From: Fen-455 sp050012675
GTDB taxonomy: Bacteria > Actinomycetota > Acidimicrobiia > Acidimicrobiales > Bog-793
Assembly: GCA_050012675.1 (NCBI GenBank)
Contig: JBEKGS010000006.1
Location: forward strand, 170,894-234,893
DNA: 64,000 bases
Direction of reading: 5' to 3'
A program made the position numbers and the translations under genes. Each line of letters begins with the position of its first letter. The first letter of the stretch is position 1. Below, one piece after another: positions 1-7,391 of this stretch. The notes under the pieces were generated by a model, which searched no databases, was not told where the DNA came from, and saw nothing but the letters and a program-made list of their open reading frames with translations.

Positions 1-290
1 AGCACCTGGAGTCCGAAGTCCGCAGCCCAGGCGAGCGCCTTGATGGCGTAGTCGACGCCCTCGTCTGTTGTGAGGTCCGAGTGGGCGCTCAGGCTCGTCG
101 CCGAAAGCTCTCTCTCGTCGAGCTTCGTGCGCACTTTGGCTGGCGCATCGTCCAATGAGACGTGCTCGGTCCAGCCGGGCACGGCGCTCATCTCGACGCC
201 CTTGAAACCCGCGCGGGCGATCCCGTCGAGTGCCTCTTCGAAGCTGTAGGTGTGGTAGCAATTCGTGTGTCCAGCAAGAGGGAACGACAC
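1..290 (-). CDS. Sugar phosphate isomerase/epimerase (N-terminal part, gene runs off the left edge)
   Basis: About 96 codons are visible; the 3' end lies outside the window. The protein begins with a TIM-barrel entry typical of the AP-endonuclease-2/xylose-isomerase-like superfamily: LAGHTNCYHTYSFEEAL, then GIARAGFKGVEMSA (first strand and helix), later a LSAHSDLT stretch and ALAWAADFGLQV. The GTG start at 290 is preceded by GGGAG five bases upstream, and an in-frame TAG lies just before it, so the start is well fixed. Such enzymes interconvert keto-sugars or sugar derivatives using a divalent metal; the substrate cannot be told from this fragment. It is not in an obvious operon with the next gene. 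Confidence 0.75.
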   Translation of the reverse strand, partial: MSFPLAGHTNCYHTYSFEEALDGIARAGFKGVEMSAVPGWTEHVSLDDAPAKVRTKLDERELSATSLSAHSDLTTDEGVDYAIKALAWAADFGLQV

Positions 291-723
291 CGTTTCTCCC
301 TAAGCTCGTTGGTTCTGATGGCGCCTGAGCGCCCGAAGTACATGGCCACGAGGTGTGTGGCAGTCTAGACAAATCAAGCACGCCAGAAAGGTTGGTGTGC
401 CGATCGGAAGGATCACCCTGGAAGAGCTGAGGACACTTCTTGATGATGCCTACCCGTCCTAACATATGCACGGTGCCTGTGTCAAAGCGTGGGCGCCCCT
501 AAGAGATCGACCAGCCGGTGCCTCTGTAAGGTTAAATAGATCCCGCCAATGGGCTCTCCAACCCAGGGTCTCGTCGCTCTCGCCGTGCTAGCAGGACGCC
601 GGGGGGATGGGAAGGACCCGGATCGCGGGTTGATCGGTCACCGTCGTAGGACCCACGCGAGCCACGAGGTCCGTCGGTGTGACGGCGCAGGCTCCGCGAC
701 GCACAGACGCCTACGTGAAGTTC
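291..723. other. Intergenic gap without a convincing gene
   Basis: This 433-base stretch holds the Shine-Dalgarno and promoter region of the leftward isomerase gene. It also holds a weak 35-codon open frame at 355-462 (+, GTG start, ends ITLEELRTLLDDAYPS) that looks like the tail of a longer protein but matches no family I recognise. Open frames in the remainder have no recognisable motifs. It is locally more AT-rich than its surroundings (for example near 460-470). Confidence 0.5.
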
Positions 724-1680
724 CTAGGGGACGTGTCGTTCCGGATCAGCGCGCCGGGACTCGAACTGCAGGGCGTAGTAGTCCTCGGTTCCCATGACAT
801 CGAACCCGCAGCTCAGGTAGAGGTGAAGCGCGGCGTCGTTGGCGACCGACACCTCGAGCCCGATCTCCGTCGCGCCTTCGGCCTTGAGGTCCCTGGCGAG
901 AGTCGACAGCACCTGCCGGCCGATCCCGCGTCCCCGGTGCTCAGGCACGACGGCAAAGCCGTAGATACCCGCCGAGCTACCGTCCCGGTCGACCCGGACC
1001 GTTCCGACCGGGACGTTCGCATAGTCGATTACGAGTGTTCCGGAAAACTGCCTGGCGAGCATCTCGACCTCCTTGTCCTCAAGATGCTCGGCGGGAAGGC
1101 CAAAAGCCTCGCTCAGGCAGGACAGGACAAAGCGCGCGTCGCCGAGCACTGCCCGGCGGATGGTGACGGCGGGATCGGCGACGATGCGGTCGGGCTCGCG
1201 TCGAAGCGTCATGCGGTGCTCCGAGTGCTCGATCGCGGCCCCTCGGTTTCGGGCAAAGCAGGACCCCGACTCGTAGAGGCGGTCCACCACGATGAGCGCC
1301 TGAGGCACGTTGCGCCGGGCCAGCTCAGCGGTGGCGGCCTCGAACAGCCGGGAGAAGATCCCTTGTCGGCGCGCGGAGGGACGGACCATTCCGCACAACT
1401 CGACCTGGTCCGAGCGGAATCCGTAGACACCGAGGAACCCGACCAGGCCCTCGGGCCCGATCCACAGGAAGTCGTTGACCTGACCGGAGGGTCTCGACTG
1501 AAGGATCCCGAACTCAAGTTTCAGGCGTCCCCCGTCAACGGCGACGCAGTCTCTGGCGAGATCTTCGATTGCCCGGAGATCCTCCGGCCCGAGCCCCGGC
1601 TCGCAGCGGAGTCGACCGGGAGGTTGTTTCCCACGGCTCGGCGAGTCCACCACGCGCCCGGTGCTGGCACGTTGTTCCAC
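724..1680 (-). CDS. Tandem GNAT-domain acetyltransferase
   Basis: A protein of about 318 residues with two GCN5-type N-acetyltransferase domains. The N-terminal copy has the acetyl-CoA loop MVRPSARRQGIFSRLFEAA; the C-terminal copy has VVPEHRGRGIGRQVLSTLA, the canonical R/Q-x-x-G-x-G/A pattern, followed by EIGLEVSVANDAALHLYLSCGF. Two fused GNAT domains of this total length resemble mycothiol synthase (MshD), but the similarity is architectural only, and I would not name it mshD without an alignment. Several GTG codons near the 5' end make the start uncertain; the conserved part begins around residue 35. The acceptor substrate is unknown. Confidence 0.7.
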   Translation of the reverse strand: MEQRASTGRVVDSPSRGKQPPGRLRCEPGLGPEDLRAIEDLARDCVAVDGGRLKLEFGILQSRPSGQVNDFLWIGPEGLVGFLGVYGFRSDQVELCGMVRPSARRQGIFSRLFEAATAELARRNVPQALIVVDRLYESGSCFARNRGAAIEHSEHRMTLRREPDRIVADPAVTIRRAVLGDARFVLSCLSEAFGLPAEHLEDKEVEMLARQFSGTLVIDYANVPVGTVRVDRDGSSAGIYGFAVVPEHRGRGIGRQVLSTLARDLKAEGATEIGLEVSVANDAALHLYLSCGFDVMGTEDYYALQFESRRADPERHVP

Positions 1681-1987
1681 ACCGGGAGGTTATCTGGCGC
1701 CTGAGCGAGCCGGACAAGGCAAAAAGCCACGAAGGGCTCGTCACGCCGAAGGCCACCAACGACTGGAGTGCACTAGTCAACGGCTGGGACATCTCGGCAC
1801 TGACCAGCTCAAGGTGTCGATGATGTGGCCAGCTTCGTCCGGGGCCGAGGTCGTGTTCGGAGCCGCACCTGGAGCTACGTGCACCTAACTGTCGAATCAG
1901 GGGTCCCGACGCTGCGAGCTCGGTCACCGAGAGACATTTGAGGTCACCAGCTTGTCGAGGCGGCCTCGGAGCACCGCTTTTGGAGCG
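1681..1987. other. Intergenic gap between the GNAT and NRAMP-like genes
   Basis: About 300 bases between two leftward genes. Open frames on both strands here have no recognisable motifs and look like chance readings of high-GC DNA. It presumably contains the GNAT promoter and the 3' untranslated region of the transporter gene. I see no convincing terminator hairpin with a T-tract. Confidence 0.45.
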
Positions 1988-3664
1988 TCAGTGGCCGAGC
2001 CCGAGCTGCACTGCCTTCACGACGAGGAGGACGACCGCGAGGACCAGGTAGACGCTGAGTACCCGCATTGACAAAGTCCGCGAGCGCGACCACACGGGTC
2101 GCTCGAGGAGGGCGAGCTGAGGCATTCTCCAGGTCTCACGCCGAACTCTGGTCTCGCGTTCTGTGGCCGCGGCGAGTTCGGCGGCGAGGCGGCGCTTGGC
2201 ACGCTGGCGAGGAAGCAGCGCCCACGAGCCCAGGCCGATGAACGCGGCCACGATGATCGCTCCCATGTAAAGGGCGAGCGAGGTGACTTCCAAGTTCGGG
2301 AACACCGTGGTCGTCATCAAGATGAGCGACAGCGCCAGAAGCACCGACACGACCAGGCCCGCCAAGGCGTTCAGCCACGGGCGGTTCACCCACGGCCCGA
2401 GAACCCCCTTGTCGTTGCAGAGCAAGAGAAGGAACACCGTCGCGCTCGGCAGGAGGATTCCCGCCAGTGCCTGAACCGCGGTCGTGATCAGCCCCAACGG
2501 AGCGCTCGGGATAAGGACGATGCCCGCCGCGCAGATCACGAGCGCAGTGAAGAGGATGTAGAACTGCCTCGCGTCGGCGAAGCTGCGGTGGAGGGAATGC
2601 CGCATACCGAAAATGTCGCCGAAGGCGTATGACGTCGAAAGCGTGACAGCGGCCGCTCCGATGATCGATGCGTTGAGCAGCACAAGGGCGAAGAGCGCTC
2701 CCGTTCCGTGCCCGACGGTGTGCTCGAGTCCACGGGCCACGCCAGCGGCGTTCGTGAAATGGCCGGCGAGGCCGGTGCCCCGGAACGCGAAGGCGGCCGT
2801 CACCACAACAGCGCTGGCGGCGACCACCACGACGATCGAACCGATGAACGTGTCCGCCCGTTCATAGTTGATCCAGCGTGGCGTGATCCGCTTGTCGACG
2901 ATGTTGGACTGTTGGAAGAACAGCTGCCACGGCGCGACCGTCGTTCCCACGATGGCGATGATCAACAGCACCGCGGTCGAGGTCATCCCACCACTGGCTC
3001 CCGGGATAAAGAACCCGCGCAGTATCGGGCCGGCGTGGGGATGGACCAGGATCACGAGCGGGATGGCGAGGAAATTCACCGCCACGAAGATGAACATGAA
3101 ACGCTCCCAGCTGCGGAAGCTGCCGGTCGCGGTTATGGCGATCAGCCCGAGCGCGGCGACGGGGACCGAGATGTAAGGAGATATGCCGAAGTAGTCGAGC
3201 GCAAGGCTCACGCCGATGAACTCGGTGACGATCGTGAGGAAGTTCAGGATGAACAAGTCGCCGACCGAGAAGGCCGCCCAGAACTTCCCGAAGCGCTCCT
3301 TGATCAGTCGGGCGTGGCCGACGCCCGTCACCGCCCCCAGCCGCACGACCATCTCCTGGTTGACGATCAGGACCGGGACGAGCAGCGGCAAGGTCCATAG
3401 GAGGGTGAGACCGTAGTTCTGACCTGCCTGGGCATAGGTCGCGACACCCCCGGCGTCGTTATCGCCCACCATCACGATGAGGCCGGGGCCGACGATGGCG
3501 AGCAGGGTGAGGAGCTTCTTGCCCCAGGATCGCCGAGCTGCGAGATCGTGCTCGCTGATCGTGCCGAAAGCTCCCTGGATGTCACCGAGGTGTGCGCTGT
3601 CGAGAACCGCCGAGGAACGCTCCTCGGGCTCCTCGTCCTCTGCAGCCTGCAGGTTCTCGACCAT
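1988..3664 (-). CDS. NRAMP-family divalent cation transporter, probable Mg2+-type subfamily
   Basis: A membrane protein of 558 residues with about eleven hydrophobic helices in the SLC11/NRAMP (LeuT-fold) order, plus an N-terminal cytosolic tail and one extra C-terminal helix. Helix 1 reads GPGLIVMVGDNDAGG where Mn/Fe transporters have DPGN: the Asp is kept, Pro is Ala and Asn is Gly. Helix 6 reads TVAPWQLFFQQS where the family norm is MPHNLFLHS, so the metal-liganding Met and the His are replaced by Ala and Trp. Loss of that Met is known from NRAMP-related magnesium transporters (NRMTs), so Mg2+ uptake is the best inference. The ATG at 3664 has AGAGG five bases upstream. The next gene upstream on the same strand encodes a soluble MgtE-like sensor. 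Confidence 0.85.
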   Translation of the reverse strand: MVENLQAAEDEEPEERSSAVLDSAHLGDIQGAFGTISEHDLAARRSWGKKLLTLLAIVGPGLIVMVGDNDAGGVATYAQAGQNYGLTLLWTLPLLVPVLIVNQEMVVRLGAVTGVGHARLIKERFGKFWAAFSVGDLFILNFLTIVTEFIGVSLALDYFGISPYISVPVAALGLIAITATGSFRSWERFMFIFVAVNFLAIPLVILVHPHAGPILRGFFIPGASGGMTSTAVLLIIAIVGTTVAPWQLFFQQSNIVDKRITPRWINYERADTFIGSIVVVVAASAVVVTAAFAFRGTGLAGHFTNAAGVARGLEHTVGHGTGALFALVLLNASIIGAAAVTLSTSYAFGDIFGMRHSLHRSFADARQFYILFTALVICAAGIVLIPSAPLGLITTAVQALAGILLPSATVFLLLLCNDKGVLGPWVNRPWLNALAGLVVSVLLALSLILMTTTVFPNLEVTSLALYMGAIIVAAFIGLGSWALLPRQRAKRRLAAELAAATERETRVRRETWRMPQLALLERPVWSRSRTLSMRVLSVYLVLAVVLLVVKAVQLGLGH

Positions 3665-3737
3665 GGTGACCTCTCGCGCCGCCTTAGGCGTCGTCGGTGT
3701 GTAGGCGTGACTGATCGCGCACGCACACCAGAGGTCA
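3665..3737 (-). promoter_or_regulatory. Structured 5' leader predicted to sequester the ribosome-binding site
   Basis: On the minus strand, 3737-3730 (UGACCUCU) is perfectly complementary to 3674-3667 (AGAGGUCA), which contains the AGAGG Shine-Dalgarno of the NRAMP-like gene. Inside this 8-bp helix are a GGUGUG/CACACC helix (3701-3696 with 3729-3724) capped by CGUG/CACG, and a small CGCC-UAA-GGCG hairpin (3690-3680). The result is a multi-branched fold closed by the SD/anti-SD helix, the layout expected of a translational riboswitch or other cation-responsive leader. I do not recognise the conserved cores of M-box or yybP-ykoY RNAs. Pairing is seen in the sequence; regulation is inferred. Confidence 0.45.
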
Positions 3738-4013
3738 AGTGCCCTCAGCGGGGCGGCCGCTCCGACACAGCGTGCGCGCGAAGTTGGTCAGGTAACCAAC
3801 CGTCGGTACTCAGGGGTGCTCCATTTCTTGGCCCATCGTCAGCCTGCCCTTGACCGAGTGGCGCCGGCGGGTACCGGCTTCAACCCGGCGCGCGCCGAGA
3901 GCACTCAGATCACCGTTGCCGGATAAGGCGTGGCTGCTTGCGGGCAGATCTTACCCGCTCAGCCCGTTGTTGCGATATCCGAGGGAGGCGCCCCAGAAAG
4001 GCCCGTTATGTCG
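3738..4013. other. Remainder of the gap between the MgtE-like and NRAMP-like genes
   Basis: Together with the leader this makes a 349-base non-coding gap inside a two-gene leftward group, unusually long for this compact region. It could carry a separate promoter for the transporter or the 5' part of a longer leader RNA. The open frames across it show no family features. I could not identify a known riboswitch core by eye. Confidence 0.4.
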
Positions 4014-5300
4014 TCACTCGTCGGTGGCTGTCATCCCGAAGTCGCGGCGCCAGCCCGTTGGCAGGAGGAGCTCCAGCACGTCATCGACCGTGACAACGCC
4101 GATCATCCGGTGATTATCGTCGATGACGGGAGCCGCGGAGAGGTTGAAATCCGACATCTTCCGGACGATGGCGTGGAGGTCGGCATCGGGTCTGACCGCC
4201 ACGGGGTCGAGATCGGCCACTTCGCCGATGCGTGCTGCCGGCGGGCTCTTGATCAGCCGGACGACCGAGGCGGTGCCGGTGAGGCGGCCGTCCTCGTCGG
4301 TGGTGTAGATGACTCCGAGCGCTTCGGGCGCCACGGGGCTCCGGCGGATCTCCTCGAGAGCGTCGGACACGACCGTGGTTCCGAGCAGTGCGAGGAACTC
4401 GGGGCTCATGAGGCCGCCAGCGGTTTCGGGGTTGTAGCTGAGCAGCGCCCGGACCTTTGCCTGGGTGGGCTGGGGGAGGGCTTCGAGCACCGAAAGGCGG
4501 CGATCCTGGTCGAGATCGGCGATCAGGTCGGCAGCGTCGTCGGGTTCCATCGTGGCCAGCAGACGGCCCGCCTCCTTGTCGGTCCGTGTGCTCAGGAATT
4601 CGAGCTGGTGTTCGGTGTCCAGCTCCTGGAACACATCAGCCTCGAGCTCGAGGTCCTGGCCGACGGCATTGATGATCTCCTCGCCCTCCTCGTGTGAGGC
4701 GGCTTCGACGAGATCGGCGATCTGGGCGGGGTGCAGTCGGGCCAGCTTGCGGTACGGGATGCGGAGCATGGCCGTCGGAACGTGGGAGACGAACGGTTGG
4801 ATGCTCTCCCAGTCCACGATGGCTTTCGCAGGTATGCGTTGTGCGAGGGCACGGGGGAGCATCCTGCGCAGCACCGGTCGGCTGGTCGGGTCGACTCCTA
4901 TCACCTCGAAGGTGCCCTCGACGAGCGCGATCTCGATCTCGTTGGCACGGATGAGCCGGGCGCCCACGATGTTGATCAGGTGCCTGCCCGACAGGTCCTT
5001 GGTGAGCAGAAGCTCTCCCGGTCTACGCTCGAATCGGGCGAGGTTGAGCGTCTCCCCCTCAAGCTGGACGCATCCCGGGCGCACGCCCGCGATCATCGAG
5101 ATGGGCACGAAGAGCTCCCGCCGGCCGATTCTCGCGACGATCCCGGTCACAGGGGGATGTGCCTGGTCGCCCTGGCGCGCGATGACATCCTCGACTCGGC
5201 CCATCCGTTCCCCGTCACTGCCCAGAAGCGGGCTGTGGACGATGCCGGAAAGATGGATGATGTCGGCGGCCATCAGGCTGAGGCCCAGCGCGATCGGCAC
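4014..5300 (-). CDS. PRC-barrel / MgtE-N / CBS-pair protein without membrane domain
   Basis: 428 residues and no transmembrane helix. Residues about 15-150 form two PRC-barrel-like repeats (GRVEDVIA; GRHLINIVGARLI). Residues about 190-290 are the MgtE N-terminal superhelix, with MEPDDAADLIADLD and YNPETAGGLMSPEFLAL. The last 120 residues are a CBS pair, with VRKMSDFNLSAAPVIDD and GVVTVDDVLELL. In MgtE channels these cytosolic domains sense Mg2+ and gate the pore; here the pore is absent and the next gene downstream is an NRAMP-related transporter. It probably senses Mg2+ (or a nucleotide at the CBS pair) for that transporter. The GTG start at 5300 is favoured by a -10 box 20 bases upstream; ATG 5273 is the alternative. 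Confidence 0.85.
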   Translation of the reverse strand: MPIALGLSLMAADIIHLSGIVHSPLLGSDGERMGRVEDVIARQGDQAHPPVTGIVARIGRRELFVPISMIAGVRPGCVQLEGETLNLARFERRPGELLLTKDLSGRHLINIVGARLIRANEIEIALVEGTFEVIGVDPTSRPVLRRMLPRALAQRIPAKAIVDWESIQPFVSHVPTAMLRIPYRKLARLHPAQIADLVEAASHEEGEEIINAVGQDLELEADVFQELDTEHQLEFLSTRTDKEAGRLLATMEPDDAADLIADLDQDRRLSVLEALPQPTQAKVRALLSYNPETAGGLMSPEFLALLGTTVVSDALEEIRRSPVAPEALGVIYTTDEDGRLTGTASVVRLIKSPPAARIGEVADLDPVAVRPDADLHAIVRKMSDFNLSAAPVIDDNHRMIGVVTVDDVLELLLPTGWRRDFGMTATDE

Positions 5301-5320
5301 ATGGCGATCCGCACGGCTTC

Positions 5321-5326
5321 ATAGTA
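5321..5326 (-). promoter_or_regulatory. -10 box of the MgtE-like gene
   Basis: On the minus strand the hexamer is TACTAT, close to the TATAAT consensus and rare in this GC-rich DNA, ending 20 bases before the GTG at 5300. It implies a short leader of about 13 bases. No clear -35 was identified. Confidence 0.4.
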
Positions 5327-5421
5327 GTGAAGACCGCGAGGGACTGGGAAGGGTCTGTCGCGGCCGGCCGGCGGGTCGGCCGCTTTGCGTATCGGAGTCG
5401 TGCGGGGGAGGCTAGACGGTC

Positions 5422-6681
5422 ATGCCAGAGCCAGTCCGGCCCCGCCGCCTGCGCATCGCGTACCTCGTTTACAGGGGAAACCCGCGTTGTGGCGGCCAGG
5501 GTGTCTACACGCGTCATCTGACCCGTGAGCTCGCCGCGCTCGGCCACTCGGTCACGGTCTTCTCGGGCCCACCGTATCCGGAGCTCGCCGAAGAGGTGGA
5601 GCTCGTGAAAGTGGCGAGCCTGGACCTGTACCGCGAAGCGGATCCGTTCCGTGTCCCCAGACTGCGCGAGTTCACCTCCCCCGTCGACGTCCTCGAGTTC
5701 GCCCTCATGTGCGCGGCCGGATTTCCGGAGCCGTTGACGTTCAGCCTGAGGGCTCGGCGCCTGCTCGAAGGTCGCCACGGGGACTTCGATCTCGTTCACG
5801 ACAACCAGTGTCTCGGCCGGGGCATTGCCGGCATGATGGACGACGGCTGGCCGGTGCTGGCCACGATCCACCATCCCATCACCGTCGACCGTGAGCTGGA
5901 CCTGGCGCACGCGGACCGGTGGCAGCGCCGTTTGACGCTCAGGCGCTGGTACGGCTTTGTCGGGATGCAGGCCCGGGTCGCACGCCAGCTCCCCAGGATC
6001 GTGACCGTCTCCGAGTCGTCACGGCGCGACATAGCCGACCAGCTCGGTGTGGCGCCCGAACGCATGGCGGTCGTCCCCGTCGGCGTGGACGGCGCTGTGT
6101 TCCGGCCGATGCCACAGGTCCGGCGTGTGCCGGGCAGGGTCATGACCACGGCCAGCGCCGACGTGCCGATGAAAGGGCTCGTCCCCCTCCTTGAGGCGCT
6201 CGCGAAGGTCCGTACGGAGCGCCAGGATGCCCATCTCGTGGTCGTAGGCCGCCTGAGGGACGGGAGCACGGTCCCTGCAGCGCTCGATCGCCTCGGTCTC
6301 AAAGGGGCGGTTCGCTTTGTATCCGGACTGAGCGATCAGGCGATCGTCGATCTCTACGCCGAAGCCGAGATCGCAGTGGTGCCCTCGCTCTACGAGGGCT
6401 TCTCGCTCCCGGCGATCGAGGCCATGGCGTGTGGCGTCCCGCTTGTCGCGACTACCGGCGGGGCCTTGCCGGAAGTCACCGGGCCGAGCGGAGCCGCGGC
6501 GCTGCTCGTGGCGCCGAACGATCCGGGCTCGCTGGCCGGTGCTCTTGTCACCGCGCTCGGCGATCCAGCCCTGCGTCGAAGGCTCGGCGAAGCGGGCCGC
6601 AGGCGGGCTCGCGAGTGCTTCAGCTGGCCGGTCACGGCTCGAGCCACCGTCGAGCAGTACCTCGAGCTACTGGCGTGCTGA
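5422..6681 (+). CDS. Glycosyltransferase family 4
   Basis: 419 residues with the GT-B fold of GT4 retaining enzymes. The N-terminal Rossmann half begins LRIAYLVYRGNPRCGGQGVY, with the glycine-rich acceptor loop. The C-terminal half has MKGLVPLLEALAKV, then the nucleotide-sugar signature LYEGFSLPAIEAMACGVPLV with its E-x7-E spacing. The start ATG at 5422 follows GGGGGAGG. It is the first gene of a rightward group whose stop overlaps the next start, so it is translationally coupled to a methyltransferase and then to a barrel protein. Donor and acceptor are unknown; the group suggests a decorated glycan or glycolipid. Confidence 0.85.
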   Translation: MPEPVRPRRLRIAYLVYRGNPRCGGQGVYTRHLTRELAALGHSVTVFSGPPYPELAEEVELVKVASLDLYREADPFRVPRLREFTSPVDVLEFALMCAAGFPEPLTFSLRARRLLEGRHGDFDLVHDNQCLGRGIAGMMDDGWPVLATIHHPITVDRELDLAHADRWQRRLTLRRWYGFVGMQARVARQLPRIVTVSESSRRDIADQLGVAPERMAVVPVGVDGAVFRPMPQVRRVPGRVMTTASADVPMKGLVPLLEALAKVRTERQDAHLVVVGRLRDGSTVPAALDRLGLKGAVRFVSGLSDQAIVDLYAEAEIAVVPSLYEGFSLPAIEAMACGVPLVATTGGALPEVTGPSGAAALLVAPNDPGSLAGALVTALGDPALRRRLGEAGRRRARECFSWPVTARATVEQYLELLAC

Positions 6682-7391
6682 CCGTCGACTTCGACCGTCT
6701 CGGGCTCCGCCGGTCAGAACGCGTCCTCGACCTGGGGTGCGGCGGCGGCCGGCACGCCTTCGCGTGCCTTCGCCACGGGGCCGTGGTCGTCGCCCTCGAC
6801 GCCGACCAGGCCGAGGTCAAGGCCGTGGCCGCGATGATGGCGGCGATGGCCGAAGCCGGCGAGGTCGCCGACGGCGGCACCGGGGCTGTCGTGAGGGGGG
6901 ACGCGCTGCGGCTCCCCTTTCCCGATGCCGTCTTCGACAAGGTCATCTGTGCGGAAGTGCTCGAGCACCTGCCCGATGACTCCTCGGCCATGGTCGAGCT
7001 CGCGAGGGTGCTGCGGCCGGGGGGCACGCTCGCCATCAGCGTGCCGCGGTTCGGCCCCGAACTCGTCAACTGGGCGCTCTCGGAGCGTTACCACAACGTC
7101 CCGGGCGGCCACGTGCGCGTCTACCGGCGAAGTCAGCTCATGGACCGCCTCAGGCACGCCGGCCTCGAGCCGGTCGCCTCCCATCATGCGCACGCCCTGC
7201 ACAGCCCGTACTGGTGGCTCCGGTGCCTGGTAGGCATCGAGAACGAGAGCTGTCCCGCGGTCCGCGGCTATCACCGTCTCCTCGTGTGGGACATCACGGC
7301 CCGCACGCCTGTCACGCGCATTCCCGAGAGGATCCTCAACCCGCTGCTGGGCAAGAGCCTGGTGGTCTACCTGAGGCACGCGGGACGATGA
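6675..7391 (+). CDS. Class I SAM-dependent methyltransferase
   Basis: 238 residues starting with the GTG at 6675, which overlaps the last seven bases of the glycosyltransferase gene. Motif I is VLDLGCGGGRHAFACLRHG. The acidic strand-2 end is VALDADQAEV, and the post-I/motif II region reads FPDAVFDKVICAEVLEHLPD, the UbiE/UbiG-like Methyltransf_11 pattern, followed by LARVLRPGGTLAISVP. Longer upstream readings run into the glycosyltransferase in another frame and are not supported. It likely methylates a small molecule or a sugar made or attached by the neighbouring enzymes. Confidence 0.85.
   Translation: MLTVDFDRLGLRRSERVLDLGCGGGRHAFACLRHGAVVVALDADQAEVKAVAAMMAAMAEAGEVADGGTGAVVRGDALRLPFPDAVFDKVICAEVLEHLPDDSSAMVELARVLRPGGTLAISVPRFGPELVNWALSERYHNVPGGHVRVYRRSQLMDRLRHAGLEPVASHHAHALHSPYWWLRCLVGIENESCPAVRGYHRLLVWDITARTPVTRIPERILNPLLGKSLVVYLRHAGR

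Noticed and set aside
355..462. 35-codon open frame in the first gap
   Set aside because: No ribosome site, no recognisable family; the ending looks gene-like but could be a decayed remnant or chance.
679..1704. Long plus-strand open frame over the tandem GNAT gene
   Set aside because: It is antisense to a protein with two clear GNAT motifs and is an artefact of high-GC third positions.
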